Notes under the pieces: generated by a model
What the model was told of the DNA's origin: nothing
What the model saw: only the letters and a program-made list of their open reading frames with translations
The model's database searches: none
Position numbers and translations under genes: made by a program
Shown: positions 48,537 to 57,694 of the stretch, piece by piece
Layout: every line of letters begins with the position of its first letter
Position numbering within the stretch: position 1 is the first letter of the stretch
Origin: Paenacidovorax caeni
Lineage (GTDB): Bacteria; Pseudomonadota; Gammaproteobacteria; Burkholderiales; Burkholderiaceae_C
Reading direction: 5' to 3'
Assembly: GCF_001298675.1 (NCBI RefSeq)
Contig: NZ_CYIG01000012.1
Location: 59,222-123,221, forward strand
Length of the DNA: 64,000 bases

Positions 48537-51476
48537 ATGCGCCTGCTTCAGCCTCTGCACGTCCACCTCTCCACGCTGTTTTTCACGCTGACGTTGCTGG
48601 TTGGGTGTTTGATTGGCGGGCTTGGCTACTACATGAGCGCCAGCATGGTGCAAACCGCCGCCAGCGAGCAGTGGGAGCGCATGGGCCAGTCCGTGCAGCA
48701 GGAGCTGCGCAACACCCTGGAGCCTGCCGAAATGGCGCTGCAGTTTCTGCGCGTACACCGCATTACCTTGGCGGATTCGTTGCCGCAGCGGCTCGACAGC
48801 CTGAGCGTCATGTCCCAGGTGCTCAAGGGGGCCTCCGTCATCAGTGCCGTCTACGTGGGCTATCCGAACGGCGATTTCTTCCTGCTGCGGCGCCTGGATG
48901 AAAGCGACCACGCCTTGCTGGATGCGCCGCCGGCGGCACGGTTTGTGGTCCAGAGCATCGCCCACGGCATCGAGCCGGCCGGGTACTACATCTACCTGGG
49001 CGCGCAAGGTGAAATCATCCAGCGCACCGAGCGCCAGGGGTATGGCAATGCCTACGACCCGCGCACCCGCGGCTGGTGGCGGCAGGCCCAGTCTGCCAAA
49101 GGCGTGGTACAAACCCGCCCCTATGTGTTCTACACCACGCGCTCGGTGGGCATCACGCTCGCGGCTGCGGCGCAGGAAGGGGGCGCCGTGGTGGGTGCCG
49201 ATATCAACCTGGCTACGTTGGGCGCCTTCCTAGCGCGCCACAAAGTCACGCCCAGTACCGAACTGGCCTTGGTGAATGGCGAGGGCGAACTGGTGGCCCA
49301 TGAGCGCATTGCCGCGCTGCTGCATGCCGGTGAGCGCCGTGGCGCCATGCCGCAGCTGGCCGAATTGCGCAGTGCCCCCCTGGCACAGCTTTTCCAGCAG
49401 CCGCTGAGCCGCCAGGAACGTGCGCTGAGCCGGTATGTCGATGGCAGCGGCGCGGTGTGGCGCACGGCGGCCGTGCGCATGTTCATGGAGGAGTCGCAGG
49501 ACTTGCGCTTGCTCATGGCCATTCCCGATGCCGAGCTGACCGCCGACGCCCGGCGCCAGCTGAAATGGTCTGCCCTGGCCACCTTGCTGATCATCGTGCT
49601 GTCGATCCCCCTGACCTGGGTGCTGGCACGCGCGATTTCTCAGCCCTTGCGCCGCCTGGTGCGCGATGTGGATGCCATCCGGCATTTCGATTTCCAGCAG
49701 CCCATCCAGGTCACGCCCCTGGTCAAGGAGACCCGCGACCTTGCCGTGACGCTGCAAGGCATGCAGGCCACCATCCGGAGGTTTCTCGATCTGAGCATGG
49801 CCGTCGCCTCCGAGGAGCAGTTCGACCGCCTCCTGCCGCGCTTGCTGCGCGAAACGGTGCTCACTGCCGGCGCTGCGACGGGGGTGCTGTACCTGGCCGA
49901 TGGCCAGCGGCTGGTGCCTTCCAGCGCCTTGTGCCCCGATGGCACGGCACTCGATACCCAGGCGCTTGCGCAACTGGCGGCCCCCCAGATGCCCGGCCCG
50001 GCAGCGCCCGGCGCGGGCGAAGACGCGTCCACCGCCGGCCCTTTGATGGATACGGCCCTCTCCGAAGGGCGTGTGTGCAGCCGGCCCATCACCGCGGAGG
50101 ACCTGGACGCATTGCGCCTGCAGGTCCCGGGGCTGGCCGAGGGACTGGCGCATGGCGTTGCGATTCCCTTGCTGAACCGGCGGCGCGAATGTGTGGGCGC
50201 CATGCTGCTACTGCTCAAGCGCCCGCCCGAGGGCGCACAGGTCTCTTTTGTGGCGGCCCTGTCCGGCACGGCCGCCGTCTCGCTGGAGGCCCGTGCACTG
50301 ATCCAGGAGCAAAAGCAGCTGTTCGAGGCGTTCATTCAGTTGATAGCCGGGGCCATCGATGCCAAGAGTCCCTACACCGGCGGCCATTGCGCGCGCGTTC
50401 CTGAGCTGGCCAAGATGCTGGCCCAGGCCGCCTGTGCCCAGACCGAGGGGCCGTTTGCAGCCTTTCAGCTCAGCGCACAGGACTGGGAAGCGGTGCACAT
50501 GGCCGCGTGGCTGCACGACTGCGGCAAAGTCACCACGCCGGAATACGTGGTGGACAAGGCGACGAAGCTGGAAACCATCTACGACCGCATCCACGAAGTA
50601 CGCATGCGCTTCGAGGTGCTCAAGCGCGACGCGCAGATCGCCATGCACGAAGCCATGGCTGCGGGCGTGCCACCGGCCCAGGCGCGCGGAGATGGAGCAG
50701 GCATGCCGTGTGCTGGACGAAGAATTCGCCTTCGTCGCCGCCTGCAACCAGGGCGGGGAATACCTGTCACCTTTGCAGCAGCAGCGGTTGCTGGACATTG
50801 CCCAGCGCACCTGGACACGCACGCTGGACGATGCCCTGGGCATTTCCCAAGAAGCGGCCCAGCGGCGCGCCCATCTTCCCAAGCCCCCCCCCAGCCGGTG
50901 CAGGAGCAGCTGCTGTCGGACAAGCCCGCGCACCGCATCGAACGCGCCCCCCAAGACCGCATCGCCCCAGGCAATCCCTGGGGCTTTCGGATCGACGTGC
51001 CTGAGCTGCTTTACAACCGCGGCGAGCTGTACAACCTGCAGGTGTCGTGCGGCACGTTGTCCGCAGAGGAGCGCTACAAGATCAACGAGCACATGGTGCA
51101 AACCATCAAAATGCTCGCGCGCCTGCCATTTCCCAAACACCTGCGCGCCGTGCCCGAAATTGCCGGAGGGCACCACGAAAAAATGGACGGCACAGGCTAC
51201 CCCAGGGGCTTGCGCCGGGAAGACATGAGTCCTATGGCACGGATGATGGCCGTCGCCGATATCTTCGAGGCGCTGACGGCGGCGGATCGCCCCTACAAGC
51301 CAGGCAAGCGCCTGTCCGAAGCCCTTCACATCATGGCGCGCATGTGCCGCGAGCAGCACATCGATGCTGACGTTTTCGCCCTGTTCCTGCGCGCGGGCGT
51401 CTACCAGGCCTATGCCGAGCGCTACATGCCGCCAGAACTCATCGATGCCGTGCAAATCGAGAACTACCTGCATTGA
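48537..51476 (+). CDS. Membrane sensor / HD-GYP phosphodiesterase with compensated frameshifts
   Basis: A 979-residue protein: membrane helix at about 12-34, a periplasmic sensor of about 300 residues, a second helix at about 345-365 followed by a HAMP segment (SQPLRRLVRDVDAIRHFDFQ), a GAF-like domain, and HD-GYP with HD at H660-D661 and HHEKMDGTGYPRG at 879-891. Residues 717-785 (GDGAGMPCAGRRIRLRRRLQ and following) are out of frame. The neighbouring frame reads AEMEQACRVLDEEFAFVAAC, as its paralogue at 16905 would predict. The shift begins in a GCGCGCG run near 50682-50689 and ends in nine C at 50884-50892. The domain core is therefore altered, unless these are sequence errors. The ATG at 48537 has ACGGAGA upstream. 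Confidence 0.88.
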   Translation: MRLLQPLHVHLSTLFFTLTLLVGCLIGGLGYYMSASMVQTAASEQWERMGQSVQQELRNTLEPAEMALQFLRVHRITLADSLPQRLDSLSVMSQVLKGASVISAVYVGYPNGDFFLLRRLDESDHALLDAPPAARFVVQSIAHGIEPAGYYIYLGAQGEIIQRTERQGYGNAYDPRTRGWWRQAQSAKGVVQTRPYVFYTTRSVGITLAAAAQEGGAVVGADINLATLGAFLARHKVTPSTELALVNGEGELVAHERIAALLHAGERRGAMPQLAELRSAPLAQLFQQPLSRQERALSRYVDGSGAVWRTAAVRMFMEESQDLRLLMAIPDAELTADARRQLKWSALATLLIIVLSIPLTWVLARAISQPLRRLVRDVDAIRHFDFQQPIQVTPLVKETRDLAVTLQGMQATIRRFLDLSMAVASEEQFDRLLPRLLRETVLTAGAATGVLYLADGQRLVPSSALCPDGTALDTQALAQLAAPQMPGPAAPGAGEDASTAGPLMDTALSEGRVCSRPITAEDLDALRLQVPGLAEGLAHGVAIPLLNRRRECVGAMLLLLKRPPEGAQVSFVAALSGTAAVSLEARALIQEQKQLFEAFIQLIAGAIDAKSPYTGGHCARVPELAKMLAQAACAQTEGPFAAFQLSAQDWEAVHMAAWLHDCGKVTTPEYVVDKATKLETIYDRIHEVRMRFEVLKRDAQIAMHEAMAAGVPPAQARGDGAGMPCAGRRIRLRRRLQPGRGIPVTFAAAAVAGHCPAHLDTHAGRCPGHFPRSGPAARPSSQAPPQPVQEQLLSDKPAHRIERAPQDRIAPGNPWGFRIDVPELLYNRGELYNLQVSCGTLSAEERYKINEHMVQTIKMLARLPFPKHLRAVPEIAGGHHEKMDGTGYPRGLRREDMSPMARMMAVADIFEALTAADRPYKPGKRLSEALHIMARMCREQHIDADVFALFLRAGVYQAYAERYMPPELIDAVQIENYLH

Positions 51477-51617
51477 TGCACGAGGATCGGCGCGAAATGC
51501 GGGTAAATGGAGGCATTTGTGCGCGTGATGGATGCGGCGATTTTTGTTGGCTGCAACCTGCTCTCAAAAGCCTTCAAAAATCGCCATTTGCATTCAATGC
51601 ACATTGAGAAATGCGGC

Positions 51618-51632
51618 AAGTTGCTGCAACTT
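51618..51632. promoter_or_regulatory. Palindrome upstream of bioB
   Basis: AAGTTGC, one T, GCAACTT: perfect 7-bp arms about 100 bp before bioB. Just upstream, GCATTCAATGC (about 51592-51602) is a second inverted repeat. Either could be an operator. Confidence 0.45.
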
Positions 51633-51732
51633 CTTTTGGGGTGTTTTTTATGCTCACGGGGCGTGCATTGGCCGCTGCTTTGCGCCGAGAATCCGCCGCA
51701 TTGCTCTCAGCCTTTCAAGGAGTAAGCGCCTC

Positions 51733-52824
51733 ATGTCTTCACTTGCCCCTGTCGCTTCCGAATCCCCGCGGGACATTCAGCCCGTGCAACTGCACCGCCG
51801 TGCCAGCACCGCCGCACCTGCCGGCCCGTGGTCGGTGGACGCCATCCAGGCCCTGCTCGACAAACCGCTCATGGATCTGCTCTTCGAGGCCCAGACCGTG
51901 CACCGCCAGCACTGGCCCGCAGGTGACATTGAGCTGGCCACGCTGCTGTCGGTGAAAACGGGCGGTTGCCCCGAGAACTGCGGCTACTGCCCGCAGTCCG
52001 CCGAGTTCGATACGGGCGTCAAGGCCGAGAAACTCATGGGCGTGCAGGAAGTCACCGCCGCCGCCCAAGCCGCCAAGGACGCGGGCGCCACGCGCTTTTG
52101 CATGGGCGCGGCCTGGCGCGCGCCCAAGGACCGCGACATCGAGAAAATGAGCGAACTCATCAGCGCCGTGAAGGGCCTGGGCCTGCAGACCTGCGCCACC
52201 CTGGGCATGCTGCAGCCGCACCAGGCGCAGGCCCTCAAGCAGGCCGGCCTGGACTACTACAACCACAACCTGGATACCGCCCCCGAGTACTACACCGACG
52301 TGGTCAGCACGCGCCAGTACCAGGACCGGCTCGACACGCTGGCCAGCGTGCGTGCAGCGGGCATCAGCGTGTGCTGCGGTGGCATCGTGGGCATGGGCGA
52401 GGCGCCGGTACACCGTGCAGGCCTGATCGCGCAGCTTGCCAACCTGAATCCGTACCCCGAGTCGGTGCCGATCAACAGCCTGGTGCGTGTGCCAGGCACC
52501 CCGCTGGCCGACAGTGCGCCCATCGACCCCTTCGACTTCGTGCGCGTGATCGCCGTGGCCCGCATCACCATGCCGCGCGCCCGCGTGCGCCTGTCTGCCG
52601 GGCGCCAGCAACTGGGTGACGCCGTGCAGGCGCTGTGCTTCATGGCGGGTGCCAATTCCATCTTCTATGGCGACAAGCTGCTGGTGACGGGCAACCCCGA
52701 TGTGACGGCGGACGAGCAACTGCTCGCCAAGCTGGGCCTGCGCGGCCACCGCACCACGCAAACCGCTGCGCCTGGTGAGGGGCAGGAAGAGGGCGCTGGA
52801 TGCTCCTGTAAAGATAGCTGCTAG
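51733..52824 (+). CDS. bioB: Biotin synthase
   Basis: BioB inserts sulfur into dethiobiotin, using radical SAM chemistry and an auxiliary [2Fe-2S] cluster. The 363-residue protein has the radical-SAM triad [17 protein letters not shown], and the family blocks [10 protein letters not shown] and [21 protein letters not shown] lies 10 nt before the ATG at 51733. The C-terminus (GCSCKDSC) is unusual: its last codons and the stop TAG are supplied by a dispersed palindrome. It lies near the biotin-dependent propionyl-CoA carboxylase. Confidence 0.96.
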   Translation: MSSLAPVASESPRDIQPVQLHRRASTAAPAGPWSVDAIQALLDKPLMDLLFEAQTVHRQHWPAGDIELATLLSVKTGGCPENCGYCPQSAEFDTGVKAEKLMGVQEVTAAAQAAKDAGATRFCMGAAWRAPKDRDIEKMSELISAVKGLGLQTCATLGMLQPHQAQALKQAGLDYYNHNLDTAPEYYTDVVSTRQYQDRLDTLASVRAAGISVCCGGIVGMGEAPVHRAGLIAQLANLNPYPESVPINSLVRVPGTPLADSAPIDPFDFVRVIAVARITMPRARVRLSAGRQQLGDAVQALCFMAGANSIFYGDKLLVTGNPDVTADEQLLAKLGLRGHRTTQTAAPGEGQEEGAGCSCKDSC

Positions 52825-52856
52825 CGCTTTATACCAAAGGGCTGGAGGGGTTTTTG
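52813..52856 (+). repeat. Dispersed AGCGCT palindrome, copy 11, overlapping bioB stop
   Basis: GATAGCTGCTAGCGCTTTA is followed by AAGGGCTGGAGGGGTTTTT. The TAG within GCTGCTAGCG is the bioB stop codon. Confidence 0.75.
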
Positions 52857-52976
52857 ACCAATATTCACGGCCATGGCACATGGTGCGTGGCACGCCTGAA
52901 ATAAAACGGCGCCCCTTGCCGTCATGGCATGGAGCGCCGTCGCGAACCAACGGGCAGCCGCCTTGCGGCTGCGGCG

Positions 52977-53171
52977 TCAGTCCTTCTTCATCGGGCAGGT
53001 GCTGATACCCAGCAGCGGATACGCCGGGCAGAAACGGAAAATGCCCGTCAGCAGCGGCACTACGCCGATGTACCCCCACCAGCCCACGGTGCCAGTGGCA
53101 GCCAGGGCGATCAGCACCAGGCCGACGATGATGCGCAGAATGCGGTCGATGCCGCCAACGTTGAGTTTCAT
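52977..53171 (-). CDS. DUF2892 inner-membrane protein
   Basis: A 64-residue protein with two membrane helices and the family pattern: N-terminal MKLNVGGIDRILRIIVGL, then GYIGVVPLLTGIFRFCPAYPLLGISTC. The two cysteines (in FRFCPAY and STCPMKK) are conserved in DUF2892/YgaP-type proteins. AAGGAGGAACACACC before the ATG is a very good ribosome site. It lies downstream of a rhodanese and another DUF2892 gene; YgaP of E. coli combines just these two modules in one protein. Confidence 0.88.
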   Translation of the reverse strand: MKLNVGGIDRILRIIVGLVLIALAATGTVGWWGYIGVVPLLTGIFRFCPAYPLLGISTCPMKKD

Positions 53172-53203
53172 GGTGTGTTCCTCCTTGGGGTTGGGAAAGT
53201 CAA

Positions 53204-53584
53204 TCAGCCGAATGTCGGCGTGCTCGGCGCAGCCACGGGCTTGCCCGCGGCGGCCCAGGCGTCAAAGCCGCCAGCGATGGAGCGCACGTTCAGGTAACCC
53301 ATGTCGTGCAGCGCGCAGGCCGCCAAGGCGGCGCGGCCGCTGGTCTTGCAATACAGCACGATAGCCAGGTCGCGCGGCGCCATGGCGGGCTGGCCGCTCA
53401 TCTGGAATTCGAGCAGGCCGCGCGGCATGTTCACGGCGCCGGGCACATGGCCCTGGCGGTATTCGTCGGGTTCGCGCACGTCGATGAGGACGTCCGCCTG
53501 GGCGATGGCGGCTTCAGCGGCGTCCACGGGCACTTCCTGGATGCGCGCCTTGGCGGCGGCCACAAGGTCGAGGGCAGTTTTCAT
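53204..53584 (-). CDS. Rhodanese-domain protein
   Basis: A 126-residue single-domain sulfurtransferase. The active-site loop is C79-K-T-S-G-R, preceded by LIDVREPDEYRQGHVPGAVN, the substrate-binding signature. Rhodaneses move sulfane sulfur from persulfides or thiosulfate. It is flanked by two DUF2892 genes and a sulfide:quinone oxidoreductase gene, so a role in handling persulfide from sulfide oxidation is likely. The ATG at 53584 follows GGAGACCACC. Confidence 0.92.
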   Translation of the reverse strand: MKTALDLVAAAKARIQEVPVDAAEAAIAQADVLIDVREPDEYRQGHVPGAVNMPRGLLEFQMSGQPAMAPRDLAIVLYCKTSGRAALAACALHDMGYLNVRSIAGGFDAWAAAGKPVAAPSTPTFG

Positions 53585-53607
53585 GGGGTGGTCTCCTCGG
53601 GTGGGGA

Positions 53608-53817
53608 TCAGCAGCCGGGCTTCACGCCCAGCTTGCGCAGAATGCTTTCCATCAGGCACCACTTGGTGAAGCCGCTTTGCAGCAGGTTGGCCCCGACGAA
53701 GGCGGTGAAGGCGAGCCACCATTGGCTCATGTAGAGCGGGCTGCCAGGCAGGCCCAGGGCCAGCGTGAGCAGGATGAAGGTGCCGGCGATGATGCGCACG
53801 ATTTGCCAGGAGGTCAT
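53608..53817 (-). CDS. DUF2892 / YgaP-like membrane protein
   Basis: A 69-residue protein with two helices (about 5-22 and 30-50) and the ending QSGFTKWCLMESILRKLGVK, with cysteines in KWCLM and at the C-terminal PGC. This is the variant with the longer tail found next to rhodaneses. GAAAGGAACCAC precedes the ATG at 53817. It is probably co-transcribed with the rhodanese 23 nt downstream. Confidence 0.85.
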   Translation of the reverse strand: MTSWQIVRIIAGTFILLTLALGLPGSPLYMSQWWLAFTAFVGANLLQSGFTKWCLMESILRKLGVKPGC

Positions 53818-53855
53818 GGCGTGGTTCCTTTCATGAAAACAGGTGAGAACACGTT

Positions 53856-54455
53856 CTAAAGGGCTTGGCCCAGCCAGCGCACTACGTGCGCCGGGCCCTG
53901 GTGGCCGGGTCCTTCGTCGAGGGTGAGCGGGCCTTCCCAGCCCAGCGTCTCGTGCATCCGCCCGGCGAAGTCGCCGCGCAGCTGCTCCAGGGTGTAGAGC
54001 ATGTCGGGGTCCTTGGGGCCGCCGCTGGTGTGCTGCAGTTGCAGGGGGTGAAAAGCTTCCAGCAGCAGCCAGCCTCCAGGGCGCAGGGCTTGCTGCAGGC
54101 GCTGGTGGATGGCGGCGCGCTGGGCCGAGGGAAAGTGCACGTAGGTCAGTACCACAGCGTCGTAGCTGCCGGGCGCTGGCGCCCACGCGGCCAGGTCGGC
54201 CTGCTCGGTGGCCAGGGGCACGCCCTGCTGCTGGGCCAGGGCGCGGGCCTTGGCCAGGCCCACCGCCGAGCCATCGACCGACAGCACGGTGTGGCCCTGC
54301 GTGGCCAGCCAGACGCCATTGCGGCCCTCGCCGTCACCCGGCACCAGCACCTGGCCGTGCGCGGGCAGGCGGTGTGCCTGCTCGCGCAGGAAAGCGTTGG
54401 GCTGCGTGCCGTACTTGTAGCCGGCGATGTCGAAGGCCTGGTCCCAGAATTTCAT
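53856..54455 (-). CDS. Class I SAM-dependent methyltransferase
   Basis: A 199-residue methyltransferase with motif I VLVPGDGEGRNGVWLA (about residues 37-52), SVDGSAVGLAKARALA, and YDAVVLTYVHFPS. This small TehB-like/thiopurine-methyltransferase-like group has often been found near thiol and metalloid resistance genes. The start MKFWDQAFDIAGY at 54455 is preferred to the ATG at 54467. A thiol or sulfide substrate would fit the cluster; that is inference. Confidence 0.85.
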   Translation of the reverse strand: MKFWDQAFDIAGYKYGTQPNAFLREQAHRLPAHGQVLVPGDGEGRNGVWLATQGHTVLSVDGSAVGLAKARALAQQQGVPLATEQADLAAWAPAPGSYDAVVLTYVHFPSAQRAAIHQRLQQALRPGGWLLLEAFHPLQLQHTSGGPKDPDMLYTLEQLRGDFAGRMHETLGWEGPLTLDEGPGHQGPAHVVRWLGQAL

Positions 54456-54459
54456 GAAA

Positions 54460-54506
54460 AATGCCAAAAACGTAGGTGGATAAAGCGCTAGCAGCTATTA
54501 ATTCAG
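54460..54506 (-). repeat. Dispersed AGCGCT palindrome, copy 12 (minus orientation)
   Basis: On the minus strand: TTAATAGCTGCTAGCGCTTT, then a loop and GGCATTTTT. It lies between sqr and the methyltransferase gene. Confidence 0.65.
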
Positions 54507-54525
54507 TAGCGGTCAAGGCGCAGCG

Positions 54526-55845
<1,320 letters not shown>

Positions 55846-55850
55846 TCAGA

Positions 55851-57239
55851 TCACTGCGCGGGTGCCAGAGCCTGGTTGACGGCGCGCAGCCGCGCCTCGT
55901 CGAGCTGCCCCGCCAGCAGGGCCAGGCGCAGGTGGTCGATGAGCAGGGCACTGCGCGCCTGGGCCAGCGCCAGGGCGGTGGCTGCGTCGTCGTTTTGGGC
56001 GTTCAGCAGGTCGAGCAGGGTGCGGTCGCCCACCTCGTGGCCGGTCTGCGTGGCATCCAGCCGGGCACGGCTGGCCACCTGGGCCTGCTCCAGCGCATGC
56101 ACGCGCTGCGCGCCCATGCGCAGGCCCAGCCAGGCGGCCTGGACTTGCTGCGCCACCTGTTCGCGGGTGCTCAGGGTTTCGGCTTCGGCCTTGTCTTGCA
56201 GACGCAGGCTCTCTTCTTCCTTGGCGCTGCGCCAGCCGCCGGTGTACAGCGGCACCGTGAGCTGCACGCCCACCATGGCGCTCAGGTTCTTGTTTTGCGC
56301 CGTGCCGTAGGCACCACTGCCGTGCAGGCGCTCCTGCCCGGCTTGGGCAACGAGGTCCACGCTGGGCGCGGCACCCAGGCTGTGTTTGCGCGCCTCGGCG
56401 CGGGCCGCTTCGGCGGCCAGCGTCTGCAGGCGGATACCAGGATTGCCGTCCTCGGCCTGTTGCTGCCAGGCTTCCAGCGCCAGCGCGGTAGAGAGCAGTT
56501 CGCTCGCCGGGGCCGCAGGCAGGCGTGCCTGCAGCGTGGCGGTGGGCAGGCCGGTGGCGTCGGCCAGCAGGCGGCGCTTGACGTCCAGGTCCACCTGGGC
56601 TGCCACCTGGCTGGCGCGCAGCGCCGCCAGGCGTGCGCTCGCCTCGTGCGTGTCGGTAATGGGCGCGCTGCCAACACGGTAGCGCTCTTGCGCTTCTTCG
56701 GCCGCCTTCTGCACGGCCGCATGCTGCTGGTCGATGACGCGCAGCGCCTCCTGTGCCACGGCCACGTCCAGGTAGCGCTGTGCGGTGCGCAGCATGGCCT
56801 GCTGCTGCTGCGCCTGCCATTGCAGGTCGGCCATGTCGGCCTGCAAGCGCAGTTGCTCCTGCTGGGCGCGGCGTTGCGGGTTGTACAGCGGCTGGCTGGC
56901 TTGCAACTGCCAGCGCGTGGCCGTGCCGCCCGTGATGGAGGTGGCGACGTTGGCACCGTTCGTGGGCCCCATGCCGGGTGCCGAGAACTGCGCGCCGTGC
57001 ATCTGCGTCTCGCCGTTGGCCACGCCGGCCGCCGCTGTCAGTGCCACGCCGGGGCGCCACAGCGCCGCAGCCTGGTCGCGCTGTGGCTGTGCGGCGGCAT
57101 GCGCGGCACGTGCCACGGCCAGCGTGCGGTCGTGCTGCTGCGCGGCCTGCCAGGCCTGCAGCAGATCGGTGGCTGCGGCCAGGCCGGGGAGGGCGGCCAG
57201 GACGCACGCCAGGGCCAGAGGGCGAAGGTGGGCGCGCAT
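55851..57239 (-). CDS. TolC-family outer-membrane efflux protein
   Basis: A 462-residue protein with a signal peptide (ending LAAA before TDLLQAWQAA) and the two-repeat OEP fold, with long helices rich in Q and A. LLADATGLP, VGVQLTVPLYTGGWRSAKEEE and TGHEVGDRTLLDLLNAQND are typical of TolC proper. It would form the outer-membrane exit duct of a tripartite pump with the RND transporter and adaptor encoded upstream on the same strand. The AhpD-like gene stands between. Confidence 0.92.
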   Translation of the reverse strand: MRAHLRPLALACVLAALPGLAAATDLLQAWQAAQQHDRTLAVARAAHAAAQPQRDQAAALWRPGVALTAAAGVANGETQMHGAQFSAPGMGPTNGANVATSITGGTATRWQLQASQPLYNPQRRAQQEQLRLQADMADLQWQAQQQQAMLRTAQRYLDVAVAQEALRVIDQQHAAVQKAAEEAQERYRVGSAPITDTHEASARLAALRASQVAAQVDLDVKRRLLADATGLPTATLQARLPAAPASELLSTALALEAWQQQAEDGNPGIRLQTLAAEAARAEARKHSLGAAPSVDLVAQAGQERLHGSGAYGTAQNKNLSAMVGVQLTVPLYTGGWRSAKEEESLRLQDKAEAETLSTREQVAQQVQAAWLGLRMGAQRVHALEQAQVASRARLDATQTGHEVGDRTLLDLLNAQNDDAATALALAQARSALLIDHLRLALLAGQLDEARLRAVNQALAPAQ

Positions 57240-57240
57240 A

Positions 57241-57603
57241 TCAGGCGGTGGTTTTCTGGGCGGCTTGGGTGAACTCGTCGAAGGCGGCGCTGGTGCGCGC
57301 GGCGTACATCAGCGACGGGCCGCCCCCCATGTACACGGCCATGGCCAGCGTTTCGGCCAGCTCGGCGCGGGTGCAGCCGAGCTTGACCAGCGCCTGCGTG
57401 TGGTAGCCCACACAGGGGTCGCAGCGGGCGGCGACAGAGAGCGCGGTGGCGATCAGCTCCTTGGTCTTGGCGTCCAGCGCGCCCGGCTTGCTCGCCCCCT
57501 GGGCCATGGCGGAGAAGCCGCGCAGGGTGTCGGGAATCTCAGCGCGCAGCTTGGCGATCTCGGCGCTGGTGTCTTTGATGATGTCTTGGTAGCTGGGCAA
57601 CAT
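57241..57603 (-). CDS. AhpD-like carboxymuconolactone decarboxylase family protein
   Basis: A 120-residue helical protein with the redox centre C61-D-P-C64 and H68 (RCDPCVGYHTQALVKLG), as in AhpD-like alkylhydroperoxidases. This motif is redox-active rather than lactone-decarboxylating. It ends 2 bp before the TolC start, so the two are probably co-translated. Next to sulfide oxidation genes it may act on thiols or peroxides. Confidence 0.9.
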   Translation of the reverse strand: MLPSYQDIIKDTSAEIAKLRAEIPDTLRGFSAMAQGASKPGALDAKTKELIATALSVAARCDPCVGYHTQALVKLGCTRAELAETLAMAVYMGGGPSLMYAARTSAAFDEFTQAAQKTTA

Positions 57604-57650
57604 GGCAATGGCTCCTTGAAAGAGGGTGGATGACAGTTTTTGCTATGAAC

Positions 57651-57694
57651 TCAATAGCTGCTAGCGCTTGCTGCGTATGCCTCAAGTGCCAATT
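57651..57694 (+). repeat. Dispersed AGCGCT palindrome, copy 13, overlapping the RND gene end
   Basis: AATAGCTGCTAGCGCTTGCT, then a loop and CAAGTGCCAATTT. The last codons and stop of the RND gene (57682) lie in its right part. Confidence 0.65.
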
